From positions 23,537,894 through 23,601,893 of the forward strand of contig NC_092231.1 of assembly GCF_036320965.1 (NCBI RefSeq): DNA of 64,000 nt, given 5' to 3'. The first letter of the stretch is position 1; each line of letters opens with the position of its first letter. The stretch is from Panulirus ornatus (lineage: Eukaryota > Arthropoda > Malacostraca > Decapoda > Palinuridae). The notes beneath the pieces were generated by a model. That model saw nothing but the letters and a program-made list of their open reading frames with translations. It was not told the origin of the DNA and ran no database searches. The translations under genes were made by a program, and so were the position numbers. This document shows positions 48,432-59,411 of this stretch, one piece after another.

Positions 48432-48838
48432 TCTCGTAGATACTCCTAACTCTCAGGAAAATTCGAGATATGAACGTAGGAAAAAGAAAGCTGAAACACA
48501 CTGGTTCCCTTACGACACACTCATGATGCACTTGGCAAAATTACTACACACTCGGAGGGCCCCGTCATTGGCACTAGGCACGCAAGGTAGCCCGTAGTAC
48601 CATCACTCCCGCTACCACTGTGTGTGTGTGTGTGTGTCACCCTTGTCATAACTAGTATGTAAATCATCACCGTTACTCCATGACACACTGATCTTGGTAC
48701 CTCTCACACTACCCGTATGATGGTAATCTCCACACACAACCATCGCCATCTACGTCGTAACTAATTAGAGGTGTGTTATGTAATTGATATCAACAATTCC
48801 GTTGACATTTTCACAAGTGGCGGTGCACAGGCAGTCGA
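48430..48838. other. No gene identified
   Basis: Contains one short (GT)10 at 48620-48638. Otherwise nothing recognised. Confidence 0.4.
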
Positions 48839-48841
48839 CAC

Positions 48842-48890
48842 ATACAGACGAACGCACACACATACACACGCACACAAACACACATACACA

Positions 48891-48944
<54 letters not shown>
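48842..48944. repeat. Imperfect (CA)n microsatellite
   Basis: CA units with GAACG, ATA and ACG interruptions at the 5' end, then about 27 perfect units. Confidence 0.95.
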
Positions 48945-48945
<1 letters not shown>

Positions 48946-49064
48946 ATCAACGCCAGCCCTGCCATCTCCCCTGTTATCAACCCCGGGAGTGGTGAAATGT
49001 GAGAGGGGCTGCCTAACTAATGTCTATTGACGTGGGCGTATTGAATGTTGTTCTGTCGCCGCTC

Positions 49065-49539
<475 letters not shown>

Positions 49540-49545
<6 letters not shown>

Positions 49546-49628
49546 TGTGGGATAGAATGATTTGGATGGATGTGGTATGTCGGGGGCGGCGTGTTGTTAG
49601 TGCTCTGATCCAGCCAGTGTATATGAAA
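49540..49628 (+). pseudogene. Possible LINE family 1-related tail remnant
   Basis: VWDRMIWMDVVCRGRRVVSA echoes the family 1 terminal block NWSDVVCRG and the following UTR. It is only about 90 bases, followed by a (GT)n tract. Weak. Confidence 0.3.
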
Positions 49629-49631
49629 CTG

Positions 49632-49635
<4 letters not shown>

Positions 49636-49671
<36 letters not shown>
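49636..49671. repeat. (TG)n microsatellite
   Basis: About 17 TG units. Confidence 0.95.
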
Positions 49672-49674
<3 letters not shown>

Positions 49675-49944
49675 ATCTGAGGTTGATGACGAAAACATTA
49701 AACAGTTCTAAACAACCATGTATCCCATACACCTCTCACACGTTGCCTTCTTCTTCCCACCAGGTACGTCCAGTTGTGGTCAACAATGCTTCAGAGGTCA
49801 TCGTCACCTTACAAGGTCAGGTCAGTCCTTCCCCTCTTCTTTACCACCTTCTGTACTCATCACCATCTTCTTCCATAGAGGCTATATTACGCCTTTTACA
49901 TATTTTTTACATATTTTGCTGTTCTCTCCAAGCCAGGTAAGTAG

Positions 49945-49946
<2 letters not shown>

Positions 49947-50016
<70 letters not shown>
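49947..50016. repeat. (AT)n microsatellite
   Basis: About 34 AT units. Confidence 0.97.
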
Positions 50017-50018
<2 letters not shown>

Positions 50019-50435
50019 TTGCCCACCAAGGAAGAGAAAACAGTAGGGGGGTGAACTAATCACCACCTTTAAGCTTTTAAAACAGGTTGATGTAGCTGGT
50101 GAACAGATCTTCAAGAGCTGTAGGAATGGTTAAACCAGTGAACATAACATGAAATTAAGATAGAAACATGTTTAAAAAGATAGAATGAAGTAGTTTTATA
50201 GCATGAGTGGTGAATGAATGTAACAGAATGACAGGACATGTTTAATGTAGACGACATACGTGAAATTAAGAAGTTGTATGAAAGTAGAGATTGTACAACA
50301 GATGGGGCCCCTTGAAGGTAGCACTGTCTCTTTACAGTACAAATACTGTATGTAATTAGGAATAGGTAATTATATAGTGTGCATGGACAGGATGGGACAC
50401 AGTGAAGCCTTGGCGATATTATTACCTGGTAGGGG
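50017..50435. other. No gene identified
   Basis: AT-rich unique-looking sequence. Confidence 0.4.
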
Positions 50436-50704
50436 CTGGAGGATAGGGGAGAAAGAATACTTCCCACGTATTCCCTGCGTGTCGTAGAAGGCGACTAAAA
50501 GGGGAGGGAGCGGGGGGCTGGAAATCCTCCCCTCTCGTTTTTTTTTTTTTTTTTTTTTTTTTTCCAAAAGAAGGAACAGAGAAGGGGGCCAGGTGAGGAT
50601 ATTCCCTCTAAGGCCCAGTCCTCTGTTCTTAACGCTACCTCGCTAATGCGGGAAATGGCGAATAGTATGAAAGAAAGAAAATATATATATATATATATAT
50701 ATAT
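50436..50704 (+). mobile_element. SINE-like family, best full-length copy
   Basis: The order is GGGGCTGGAGGATAGGGGAG; AAAGAATACTTCCCACGTAT; TCCCTGCGTGTCGTAGAAGG; CGACTAAAAGGGGAGGGAGC; GGGGGGCTGGAAATCCTCCC; CTCTCG; about 26 T; CCAAAAGAAGGAACAGAG; the GGTGAGGATATTCCCTC block; CCCAGTCCTCTGTTCTTAAC; CTACCTCGCTAATGCGGGAA; ATGGCGAATAGTATGAAAG; then (AT)12. About 245 bp without the tail. The internal T-run divides it into two modules, and the distal module alone occurs at 16962 and 43248. No pol III boxes were recognised. Confidence 0.88.
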
Positions 50705-50789
50705 TATGTCAGCATTATATGTGGTTATATTTCATCATTGTGTATTGCTAGTATTCAAAGGTTGAGACATTTGGCTTGTGTCATCACCT

Positions 50790-50930
50790 GATTCTTTACG
50801 TCCATTGGTTCCTCATATACTCTCCTTGATCGCTGATTGGCCTTCCAGTCTGCAGTCTGTGTTCTGATTGGCTATTTGGCTTGATTAGATCTCTCGCTCT
50901 CCGATTCTTCTGCGCTGATTGGTCATCCTG
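50790..50930. promoter_or_regulatory. Cluster of CTGATTGG (inverted CCAAT) motifs
   Basis: CTGATTGG, the inverse of the CCAATCAG core bound by NF-Y, occurs at 50833, 50864 and 50915, all on the plus strand. A further CCATTGG is at 50802. The spacings of 31 and 51 bases are near whole helical turns. No gene is seen within a few kilobases. The motif may simply be a decayed tandem repeat. Confidence 0.3.
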
Positions 50931-50934
50931 CTGA

Positions 50935-51420
50935 ATTTTCTTAGGCCATGATTAACGACCCCAATCTACAATGATCAGAAGCTGATTTACCCAAAATCAT
51001 TCCCCTTTTCTTTATTTTGCTGATTAGATTCTAATCGTATGCGAATGATCAGCCGCCATCCTTGCGATTTTAGAATTTTCCCTCCTTCCCACGAACTGAT
51101 GAGACAAACCCGTCAATCTATATATAAAGAAAAAAGAATTAGCGAGATAAATGCGATAAATGTGCGAAGTACAGAGATTATACGTTCGTTCACTTAACTT
51201 ACAAAACTACGTCATTCGAAAAGAATGAAAAATGTATCTTTTTCCTGAAATACATTTCTACAAAATATGGTCATCTATGAAACAAAAGCAAAAATGAATA
51301 GGGTCGTTGATAGAACAATCTTAAGACGTGATGAATTAAGACACATTTTCTGCAAGATGAACAACATAGAGAGGGAGGTCACTGGCATTATCTGCAGTTG
51401 AAGGCTTTGTCTGCTAAGAC
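50935..51420. other. No gene identified
   Basis: AT-rich sequence. Nothing recognised. Confidence 0.4.
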
Positions 51421-51645
51421 TCAAGGTTGACAGAGGGCTGCAAGTGTCAAGACGTATGTGTCGTATGTGACAGGATTATGGCTGACAAGACTGATGACCT
51501 GTCGTGGGTGATGTGGGACGTGAACATCAATGAAGCATAACTCAAGACTACATCTGTCAAGGATGACACGTAACGCAGAACTACAGCTGTCAAGAGTGAC
51601 GTGTGTCGTGAACTACTCCTGTCATGGTTGACACGCAACATGGGC
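51420..51645. repeat. Degenerate ~32-bp minisatellite
   Basis: AAGACTACATCTGTCAAGG, AGAACTACAGCTGTCAAGAG and TGAACTACTCCTGTCATGG start near 51544, 51577 and 51608, with TGACACGTAACGC-type ends. Earlier units to 51420 are weaker. Confidence 0.6.
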
Positions 51646-51672
51646 TTTGTAACACACTCTCCTTTCGCTAAA

Positions 51673-51754
<82 letters not shown>
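51673..51754. repeat. (CT)n microsatellite
   Basis: About 40 CT units with one TTT interruption. Confidence 0.97.
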
Positions 51755-51755
<1 letters not shown>

Positions 51756-51879
51756 CCGGACCAGGGAGGGTATTATATTACCGGTGTTACCCCCCTGGTT
51801 AGAGGGAGGGTTAGTGTGACGGCTGCGCAATGAGCCAGCGGCTGTCTGGTGTACCTCCAGTTGGCCCGGGCAACAGTCA

Positions 51880-52045
51880 TATCATAATGCCTCACCCACA
51901 TGTGGGCTGCTGGCTAGCTTTCAGTCCATAAACATGCGATCTCTCCATCCCATACATACTTGACAACACGTAACTCACACGACTTGCTCCTCCTAAATCT
52001 TTATGTTTTCCTGCGGTGAGCACTACGCGCTAGCTAGCCCTGCCT
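51880..52045. repeat. Dispersed repeat Q, copy 2
   Basis: TTTCAGTCCATAAACATGCG, TCTCTCCATCCCATACATA, ACGTAACTCACACGACTTGC and GGTGAGCACTACGCGCTAGC align in order with 20010-20155. Roughly three quarters of positions agree by eye. A long (CT)n precedes it and another follows. Confidence 0.75.
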
Positions 52046-52098
52046 CCTGGTAAATTGTCGCTCTGAGTTCTCGTAGGTAAAGAAGTAAATACACAGAT

Positions 52099-52100
<2 letters not shown>

Positions 52101-52173
<73 letters not shown>

Positions 52174-52176
52174 ATA

Positions 52177-52213
<37 letters not shown>
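52101..52213. repeat. (CT)n and (GT)n microsatellites
   Basis: About 36 CT units, TACATATTT, then about 16 GT units. Confidence 0.97.
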
Positions 52214-52215
<2 letters not shown>

Positions 52216-52840
52216 AAGGACCACACGCCAATTCTACACTTAACAGAGACGTGATCACGTGTAAAATTACAGTCGATACTTATATTTTCACTTGTTTCTC
52301 CGCCACTAGGTGTATCTCCACCCCACCATCAGGTGTCGTCGAATACACTTTTACAGTGGATTGGTGGGCTGCTCCTGCTGTTACCGAGTTGGTCTTTAAC
52401 ATGGATTATATCTTCGAGTGTCGTAGCGATCGACAGTATTATGTGTGATCATGGTGTGAAAGATTGCCCTGTACAGTAGGATGTAGGGACCAGTGATTTA
52501 ATATCAACGTGCGGCGGGAGATGGAGAACCATTCCGTTTTACTGTTTCCTGAAAGGCGAGGAATAATCTGTTTTGAGGACTTTGTGTATTGTGAGATGTT
52601 CTTCTAACACGCCTCGAGGCTCCCTCTTGGTTACAGCGAACGAACCCAGATCTCGCAGTCAGTTCTCATGTGATCTGTGACGTATGGGAGGAATCCGTTT
52701 TTTTTGTCCCTCTTCGCTGCACTACATGTTCGAGGTGGCGGTCGAACTGGACTTGATGTAGTGGTGATACTGCTCCTGTGCTTTTTTGTGGAAAGGGTTG
52801 TGTTTGTGAATCCGAACATCCTGTTTGCTTTCTTGTTTGC
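52214..52840. other. No gene identified
   Basis: Mixed sequence. An 88-codon plus frame (52182-52448) begins inside the GT tract and has no known domain. Confidence 0.35.
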
Positions 52841-52841
52841 C

Positions 52842-52842
52842 T

Positions 52843-52924
<82 letters not shown>
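52842..52924. repeat. (GA)n microsatellite
   Basis: About 41 GA units. Confidence 0.97.
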
Positions 52925-52927
<3 letters not shown>

Positions 52928-53258
52928 GTAGAGCAGGAATGAAAAACGTCCTGAGGAACTCCATCTCGACGCTAGAGAAGAAGAAGGAAGAAAAAAAAAA
53001 AATACTGTCCTCAGCCACAAGCAGCTATTTTCACCCCTGAACATTTTGAATTACTTATCAGAGCATTTCCCTCCCTGGGTGCTGAGCGCAGGATTAGGAT
53101 TCCACCCGAGCCCCGAGTCCCGCCCAGGAGGAGATCGTGTACGTGCGAATTACTCGCCCACTGGTTAAAATCCCGTCGGGTTCGCTATAAAGTGAAGCGG
53201 AAGCCTCCGTGCAGGTGGCGGACCCCAGCACCGTTGTAGTGAGGTCGTGCGTTATATG

Positions 53259-53261
<3 letters not shown>

Positions 53262-53307
<46 letters not shown>
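53262..53307. repeat. (GT)n microsatellite
   Basis: About 23 GT units. Confidence 0.97.
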
Positions 53308-53308
<1 letters not shown>

Positions 53309-53397
53309 TGGTCGTTTGTAGAGGGTGTCCATGATGATTGATGGTGTCGGACGCGGGAGGGTGTTGTTGACTGGTCGAGTGAAAAAGATGGAAGGAT

Positions 53398-54640
53398 AGT
53401 GTTGTATGGTGGTGGGGGTAGTGTTGTGTGGTGGTGGGGGGAGTGTTGTGTGGTGATGGCGGGAGTGTTGTATGTTGGTGGCGGGAGTGTTGTGTGGTGG
53501 TGGGGGGAGTGTTGTATGGTGGTGGCGGGAGTGTTGTATGTTGGTGGGGGGAGTGTTGTATGGTGGTGGGGGAGTGTTCTGTGATGGTGAGGAGTGTTGT
53601 ATGATGGTGGGGAAGTGCTGTATGACGGTGAGGAGTGTTGTATAACAATGGGAGGTATAGTATGATGGTGAAGAGTGTTTTATGATGGTATGGGAACATT
53701 GTATCATGGAGGGGGAGTGACTTATAATGGAAGGGGAGTTTTGTACGATAGTAGATAGTGTTCTATGATAGTGGGGGAGTGTTGTGCACTGTAGGAGATT
53801 TATGTTAGTTGGGAGTGTTGTATAATGTAGGGGTGTTGTATGATGGCGAGAAGTGTTGCATAATGTTGGAGGAGCGTTGTATGATGGTGAGAATGTTGTA
53901 TGAATGGGGAGGGGAATGATGTATGATGGTGGGCGAGTGTTTCATAATGGTGTGGGGTGCTGTATCATGGTGGGAGAATATTGTATAGTGATAAGGAAGT
54001 GTGATATGATGGTGAGGAATGTTGTATGATAGTGCGGGTGTTGCATGATGGTGGGGAGTGTTGTGTGATGGTGGGGATTCTTGTGTAGGTGGTGGGGAAT
54101 GATGTGTGATGGTGGGGAGTGTTGCTTCATGGTGAGAGAAAGTTTTGTGGCATAGGGAGAGTTCTGTGATGGTAGAGAGTGTTGTATGAATATTTTAAGT
54201 GTTGTACGAGGGATGGGTAGTGTTTTGTGATGGTTGGAAGATTCGTATGATGGTAGGAGATGGTAAGAGTGTCGTATAATGAGGGGAGGGTGTTGTATGG
54301 TGATGGGAGTGTTTCATGCTGAAGATTTTTCTGTGATGATGAGGAAGTACTGATTGATGTTGAGGGAGTGTTATATGTTTGTAAGAATGTTTCGTGATAA
54401 AGGGGAATGTTGTATTATGGTGGGGAGTGTTTTATGATGTGGAGGATTGTTGCATGATGATTGGGAGTGTTGTATGATGGTGAGGGGTGCTGTATCAAGG
54501 TGGGGGATGCTTATTTTTGTGGTGAGGAGTGTTGTTTGATGGTGGGCAGTGTTTGGTGGTGTTGAGGAGTGTTGTATGATGGTGTTGTTGTGTTGTTTGA
54601 TGACACCAGAGACAGTAATGTGAGTGTTGCGTAGTGTTGG
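53398..54640. repeat. 1.2 kb GTGTTGTATGATGGTGGGGA minisatellite
   Basis: About 55 units of 18-24 bases. The first dozen (53398-53590) are well conserved (GTGTTGTATGGTGGTGGGGG). They then decay progressively with indels toward 54640. The G-rich strand is the plus strand. Minus-strand frames of 150-200 codons rich in His/Thr/Pro are artefacts. Confidence 0.9.
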
Positions 54641-54944
54641 GAATGTTTGTCTAATGTTGTGAGCGTGTTGAGTGATGGTACTAAGAGACTGGTTGGTCCC
54701 ATTGTGTCAGTCATGTCTGACAGCACGAGCGTTAGTGTGTGACGTGATGGAGTAACAGTATCAAAAGCATTAAAGCTAAAGCTCTTAAAGTTCATTCTTG
54801 TGTATAATGTCATTACTCCTCAGTGAAATATTTTGGTTTTTCCTTTATTGCCTTTTATGTTTCTACGCTGCTAGTAAGCAGGAGTATGACACTACATGAG
54901 AGTAGTTTGGGAATTCAGCTAACTAAATACCGAATGATTTATAA

Positions 54945-55330
54945 CATAGGGTATCTGCTGGGGGACAGTACATGGGATGGCAAGATAACAGAAGACCTGA
55001 TGATATATAACGAGGATATCTGCTGGATGACGGTACTTGGCAGGGCAAGATAATAGAAGACCTGATGGTCTATGACGAGGTTATCTGCTGGAGGACAGTA
55101 CATGGGAAAGCCAGATAACAGAAGACTTGATGGTCTATGAGGAGGTTATCTGCTGGAGGAGAGTACATGGGAAAGCCAGATAACAGAAGACTTGATGGTC
55201 TATGACGAGGTTATCTGCTGCAGGACAGTACATGGAAAAGCCAAATAATAGTAGACCTGTTGGTCTACGACGAGGTTATCTTCTGGAGGACAAGTAACTG
55301 GGAAAGCCAAGCAACAGTGACGATGTTAAC
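54945..55330. repeat. 65-bp minisatellite family, locus C (about 6 units)
   Basis: TATCTGCTGGxGGACAGTAC starts units at 54952, 55017, 55081, 55146 and 55211, each 64-65 bases apart, followed by ATGGGAAAGCCAGATAACAG and AAGACTTGATGGTCTATGAC. It is the reverse complement of loci A (2395) and B (30190). Confidence 0.9.
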
Positions 55331-55334
55331 TGCT

Positions 55335-55680
55335 GAAGGACATTATTGTCATCCTTAATTCTAATTAGATGGAGACTCGACGGTCAAGATATCGCGTCTA
55401 ACCATCCAGGAGGACCATGTACGGCGCATAAGCAAGTCTGAAGAACAAAGGTGAGAGGCAGGGAGTGGGTGTCCTTCTCTTGGTACCAAGCGCTTCACAC
55501 AGGAGGTGAAGGAGGAGCACACCAAGGTAGGAAAGGTGTTGAAGTATCAATTAGAGAGCCAAGGGCTTTCCTCTGACAGAGCTGCCTCGGGGAAGTAGAT
55601 AACCATATTTCTTCTTATGAGAATGACCGAATAGATTTCATCGCCTAGTCTTGGGAAAAATAGATAAAAAAGAAGGCAGC
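55335..55680. other. No gene identified
   Basis: Unique-looking spacer between two minisatellites. Confidence 0.4.
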
Positions 55681-55689
55681 AAATTCTTG

Positions 55690-56085
55690 GAGAATGTGTA
55701 GCCTGACGAAACGCATTGGAACTCTGGAGACTGGTGAAACACCTGGAAACGTGGAGACTCAGTAGCCTCATAAGACATAGGAAACTTGGAGAACATGTAG
55801 CCTGGTGAAACGGAGGGAAACTTCGATACCGTTGCCTTGTCAAACAGGGTAAACTGGAGACTCTGTTGTAGCGTGGCAAAGCATTGGGAAATTTGGATTC
55901 GCTGAAGCCCAGTAATACAAAGAGGGTTAGGTATTTGTAACCTAGTAAACACAATAAAAACACATGGAGACCCTTGCTGCTGGATAAAAGAGAGAAACAT
56001 GGAGACTCCGTTACGTGGAGGAACACAGGGAAAGGTGGAGACTCTGTACCCTGGAGAAACACGGGGAAACATGGAGACCCTGTAG
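55690..56085. repeat. Degenerate ~35-bp minisatellite (TGGAGACTxxGTAGCCTGGTGAAAC)
   Basis: GGAAACTTGGAGAACATGTA, GCCTGGTGAAACGG and similar words recur about eleven times. The minus-strand 140-170 codon frames across it are artefacts of the unit. Confidence 0.75.
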
Positions 56086-56164
56086 GAAAACTCGATTATG
56101 AACCAATCATCAGCAGGGATAGATGTGGACGAGCGGCAGGTTTATATTCCGGACGGTGACGCCG

Positions 56165-56420
56165 CAATTACTATCGTCTCACTCTCCACTCTCGCTGTGC
56201 CAAGCTCGCACACAACAGTTGTCATCTCACACTCCACTCTCACAGAGTCTCACACAACAGCTGTCACCTCACAGTACACTCTAGCTGAGACAAGGTCTCG
56301 CATAACAGCTGTCGCATCACAGTCCGCTTTCATTGTCTCACATAACAGCTGTCATCTCACAATCCGCCCTCACAGAGTCAGAGTCTCACACAACCTCTGC
56401 CACCTCACATTATTTCCGAC
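56165..56420. repeat. Degenerate ~50-bp minisatellite (CACAACAGCTGTCATCTCACA)
   Basis: CACACAACAGTTGTCATCTC, CACACAACAGCTGTCACCTC, GCATAACAGCTGTCGCATC and ACATAACAGCTGTCATCTC recur near 56208, 56252, 56300 and 56340. Confidence 0.75.
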
Positions 56421-56424
56421 GGGG

Positions 56425-57735
56425 AGGGTCGACAGAACTAAGATTCAGTTCCCGGTGGCGTTATACATCGACCGCGGAATCGATTTTCAGAGAGTTCACG
56501 TTTGATTTATGCAGCACGAGGTCAGATTTCATGTGAAATTCATGGTGGTTATGTGTCATGAAATCGACTTTTGATCAAGATTTTGATGGCCTACCATGTC
56601 ATTGTTTTCTGCATTGTCCTGTACTGTTTTATCAACAAGAGTAATTACCTCTTTCTACTTACAGCTACTTATAAGGTATAAGGATGACCTGGCTCCGTGA
56701 ACATTGATACAGGTTGGATATTAAGGTCTGGGTGCCAGAGCTTCTTACAAGGAGGGTATTGAGAACAGAGCTGCCCTTTTTTTCCGGCAGTTCACGTCCT
56801 TTTTTTTGATCTCTTTAAACAGTGCCACATAGAATGTTTACATCAAGGCGCCTGTCCAGCTGGACGAGGATATGATGCCATCGAGAGGACTTGAGGACTG
56901 AGGTTACGCTGGCCGCTCTGGTCACCCAGCCTGGCCCAGTCTATCGTACTTGCCGTTGGCTGACGTAATGCTTGGCTACAACCACGCACCATCCTTAACC
57001 ATCGCCACATTCAACGATTTCCTATTCATCCATCGCATTGCATTCATATTTCCCCTGAACGATGCTCATGAACAAAGCACATAAGACTCCATAGGTTTCT
57101 GTATGTCAAACTGCACTTCTGATTTACGTCCGTGGCTCCAGATAAAGACAAATATCTCTGCCAAGACCAGGATCGAGAAAAGGATCGAAGAAATGGATGA
57201 GAATATAGAAAATGAGAAGGATAGTTTTGGAGCTTTTTCAAGAGGAGTGAAGCTTGCCTTGGGTTAGGGTAGGACATGAAAACATAAATACCTCCAAACA
57301 GAACAGAGAAGTGGAGGCCGTGCATGACGTCAGGATTTTGTGAATAATAATAGTTCGGTGGGGATAGTAGCGGGGAAGCTGAAGTTGAGGGTAGAGTTGT
57401 GCATGGCATGGAAACCAGGGGTGCACTGAAAGCGATGGTTGGACGGAGAGAATTCTCTTGTAAACTATGCAAGAAGCTGCATGATGGAGTACTTCCCCCA
57501 ACATTGTTGCAGGGATCTGAAACCCAAGTCCAATTTGGTCAGGATAGAGTAGAGAACGTGAGTAGTAAAGATAAACAACGTATGTAGCGAAAATAGAAAA
57601 CTGATGATGACTAAAAATGTGAAAAGGAAATGTGATATAAATAAATTACTATAGAATCGTATATATGAAAGCGATCTAGGACTGTGTGCACATGTTTACC
57701 ATGCAGTTGGTGATAGGTTCGTCAGGGGGGTCTGT
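56425..57735. other. No gene identified; one unexplained minus frame
   Basis: A 142-codon minus frame (57472-57044) and an 88-codon frame in another register are not low-complexity. I recognise no domain, signal peptide or splice context. The composition (Ser, Leu, Pro) fits chance or a decayed element. Confidence 0.25.
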
Positions 57736-57741
57736 GTTAGT

Positions 57742-57745
<4 letters not shown>

Positions 57746-57832
<87 letters not shown>
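57746..57832. repeat. (AT)n microsatellite
   Basis: About 43 AT units immediately before a SINE. Confidence 0.97.
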
Positions 57833-57835
<3 letters not shown>

Positions 57836-58033
57836 CCTGCGTGTCGTAGAAGGCGACTAAAAGGGAAGGGAGCGGGGGGCTGAAAATCCTCCCCTCTCGT
57901 TTTTTTTTTTTTAATTTTTCTAAAGAAGGAACAGAGAAGAGGGCCAGGTGAGGATATTCCCTCAAAGGCCCAGTCCTCTGTTCTTAACGCTACCTCGCTA
58001 TCGCGGGAAATGGCGAATAGTATAAAAAAAAAA
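57833..58033 (+). mobile_element. SINE-like copy between (AT)n tracts
   Basis: Starts at TTCCCTGCGTGTCGTAGAAG (the first 50 or so bases of the family are missing), then GGGAGCGGGGGGCTG, CTCTCG with a T-run, and the distal module to GCGAATAGTATAAAA. It is followed by (TA)n and a LINE tail. Confidence 0.87.
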
Positions 58034-58049
58034 ATATATATATATATAT

Positions 58050-58314
58050 ATTATTTATTTTTATTATACTTTGTCGCTGTCTCCCGCGTTTGCGAGGTAG
58101 CGCAAGGAAACAGACGAAAGAAATGGCCCAACCCACCCCCATACACATGTATATACATACGTCCACACACGCAAATATACATACCTGCACAGCTTTCCAT
58201 GGTTTACCCCAGACGCTTCACATGCCTTGATTCAATCCACTGACAGCACGTCAACCCCGGTATACCACATCGCTCCAATTCACTCTATTCCTTGCCCTCC
58301 TTTCACCCTCCTGC

Positions 58315-58317
<3 letters not shown>
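58050..58317 (-). mobile_element. LINE family 1, 3' UTR tail
   Basis: The minus-strand tail matches 59405-59665 with few differences: TATACTTTGTCGCTGTCTCC, CGCGTTTGCGAGGTAGCGCA, AGGAAACAGACGAAAG, CCATGGTTTACCCCAGACGC and the ATACCACATCGCTCCAATTC block. It stops at CCTCCTGCATGT, just before the conserved C-terminal coding region. It is sandwiched between (TA)n tracts. Confidence 0.9.

Positions 58318-58375
<58 letters not shown>
58318..58375. repeat. (TA)n microsatellite
   Basis: About 28 TA units at the 5' truncation point of the LINE tail. Confidence 0.97.
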
Positions 58376-58376
<1 letters not shown>

Positions 58377-58379
58377 TTA

Positions 58380-59323
58380 CAAAATAAAGTAGCAACATCA
58401 GTTTGCTATTTACAGTTCTTATAGATACAGACGTTTTACATATGAATATCTACCGCCATTCCAACCGGCCATCGGCGCTGGTTGCGTCACCAGATACGAT
58501 ATCCTCCGTGACCATAAGCTGCCCATCTTAAGGTGAATTCAGGTCAGATCTCAATTCTTCGTCTGATCTGATAGTTGATCAGGGATTTTAGGGGATCGGA
58601 TGTTATATTTGGGTCCCCTGTGTTAGCAAACACTTGTTTCTCGTATTGCAAATGTTATATAACGCTTACATGAAATGATATATGATCGTAAGTGATACAG
58701 ATACTCTAAGGTATTTGTTAAAAAACTGTTATATAACATTAGTGTTTTCAGTTGTCTTGTCTGGGGAATAACTTACAAATATTTTTCCAAGACCTGCAGA
58801 TATTTCATATATTGATCATCATACATTATTTTTCATGTAAAAAAAATACTCATGATACATTTTTGATACGACAGACATTGTTCAGTAACATTCCAAACAC
58901 ACAGAATAAATATTTCACACTGAAATCTCATCACACAATACGCTGTTTTATGAATCATTCGGGAAAAAAAAGGAAAATACAGAAAACACGAAATTCCCTT
59001 GGGAAGAGCCGGGTTAGAGCGACACCGTGCACGTATATTATTCAGAATTCCGAGATGGCTCGTTCGGGATTCGAATAAATATATATATGACCGGCAGTTC
59101 ATTTCGCGTTTATTTATTTATTTTCCCGAATGACCGAGGGGGGGAGTGGCCGTAAAAGTGGGCTCTCCCCTCATCTGGCCCCAGGGCTTAGCTGGCCACA
59201 AAAACCACCACCCCCCACCACCGCCACCACCACAGTACTCCCCTCACCACCCCTTGGCCTCCACACAGGCGAAATGCCAAATATTGATATACCGTGCTAT
59301 ATGCAAACCTGGTCGATATAGCG

Positions 59324-59325
<2 letters not shown>
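58380..59325. other. No gene identified
   Basis: AT-rich to 59100, then a C-rich block near 59195-59260. A 108-codon plus frame (58752-59078) has no recognised motif. Confidence 0.35.

Positions 59326-59326
<1 letters not shown>

Positions 59327-59366
<40 letters not shown>
59327..59366. repeat. (TA)n microsatellite
   Basis: About 20 TA units adjoining a T-run of about 42 that is the A-tail of the minus-strand LINE. Confidence 0.96.

Positions 59367-59411
<45 letters not shown>

Noticed and set aside
57044..57472. Novel 142-codon gene on the minus strand
   Set aside because: No recognisable domain, signal or context, and frames of this length are expected by chance in 64 kb of six-frame translation. 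I keep it only as an unexplained frame.
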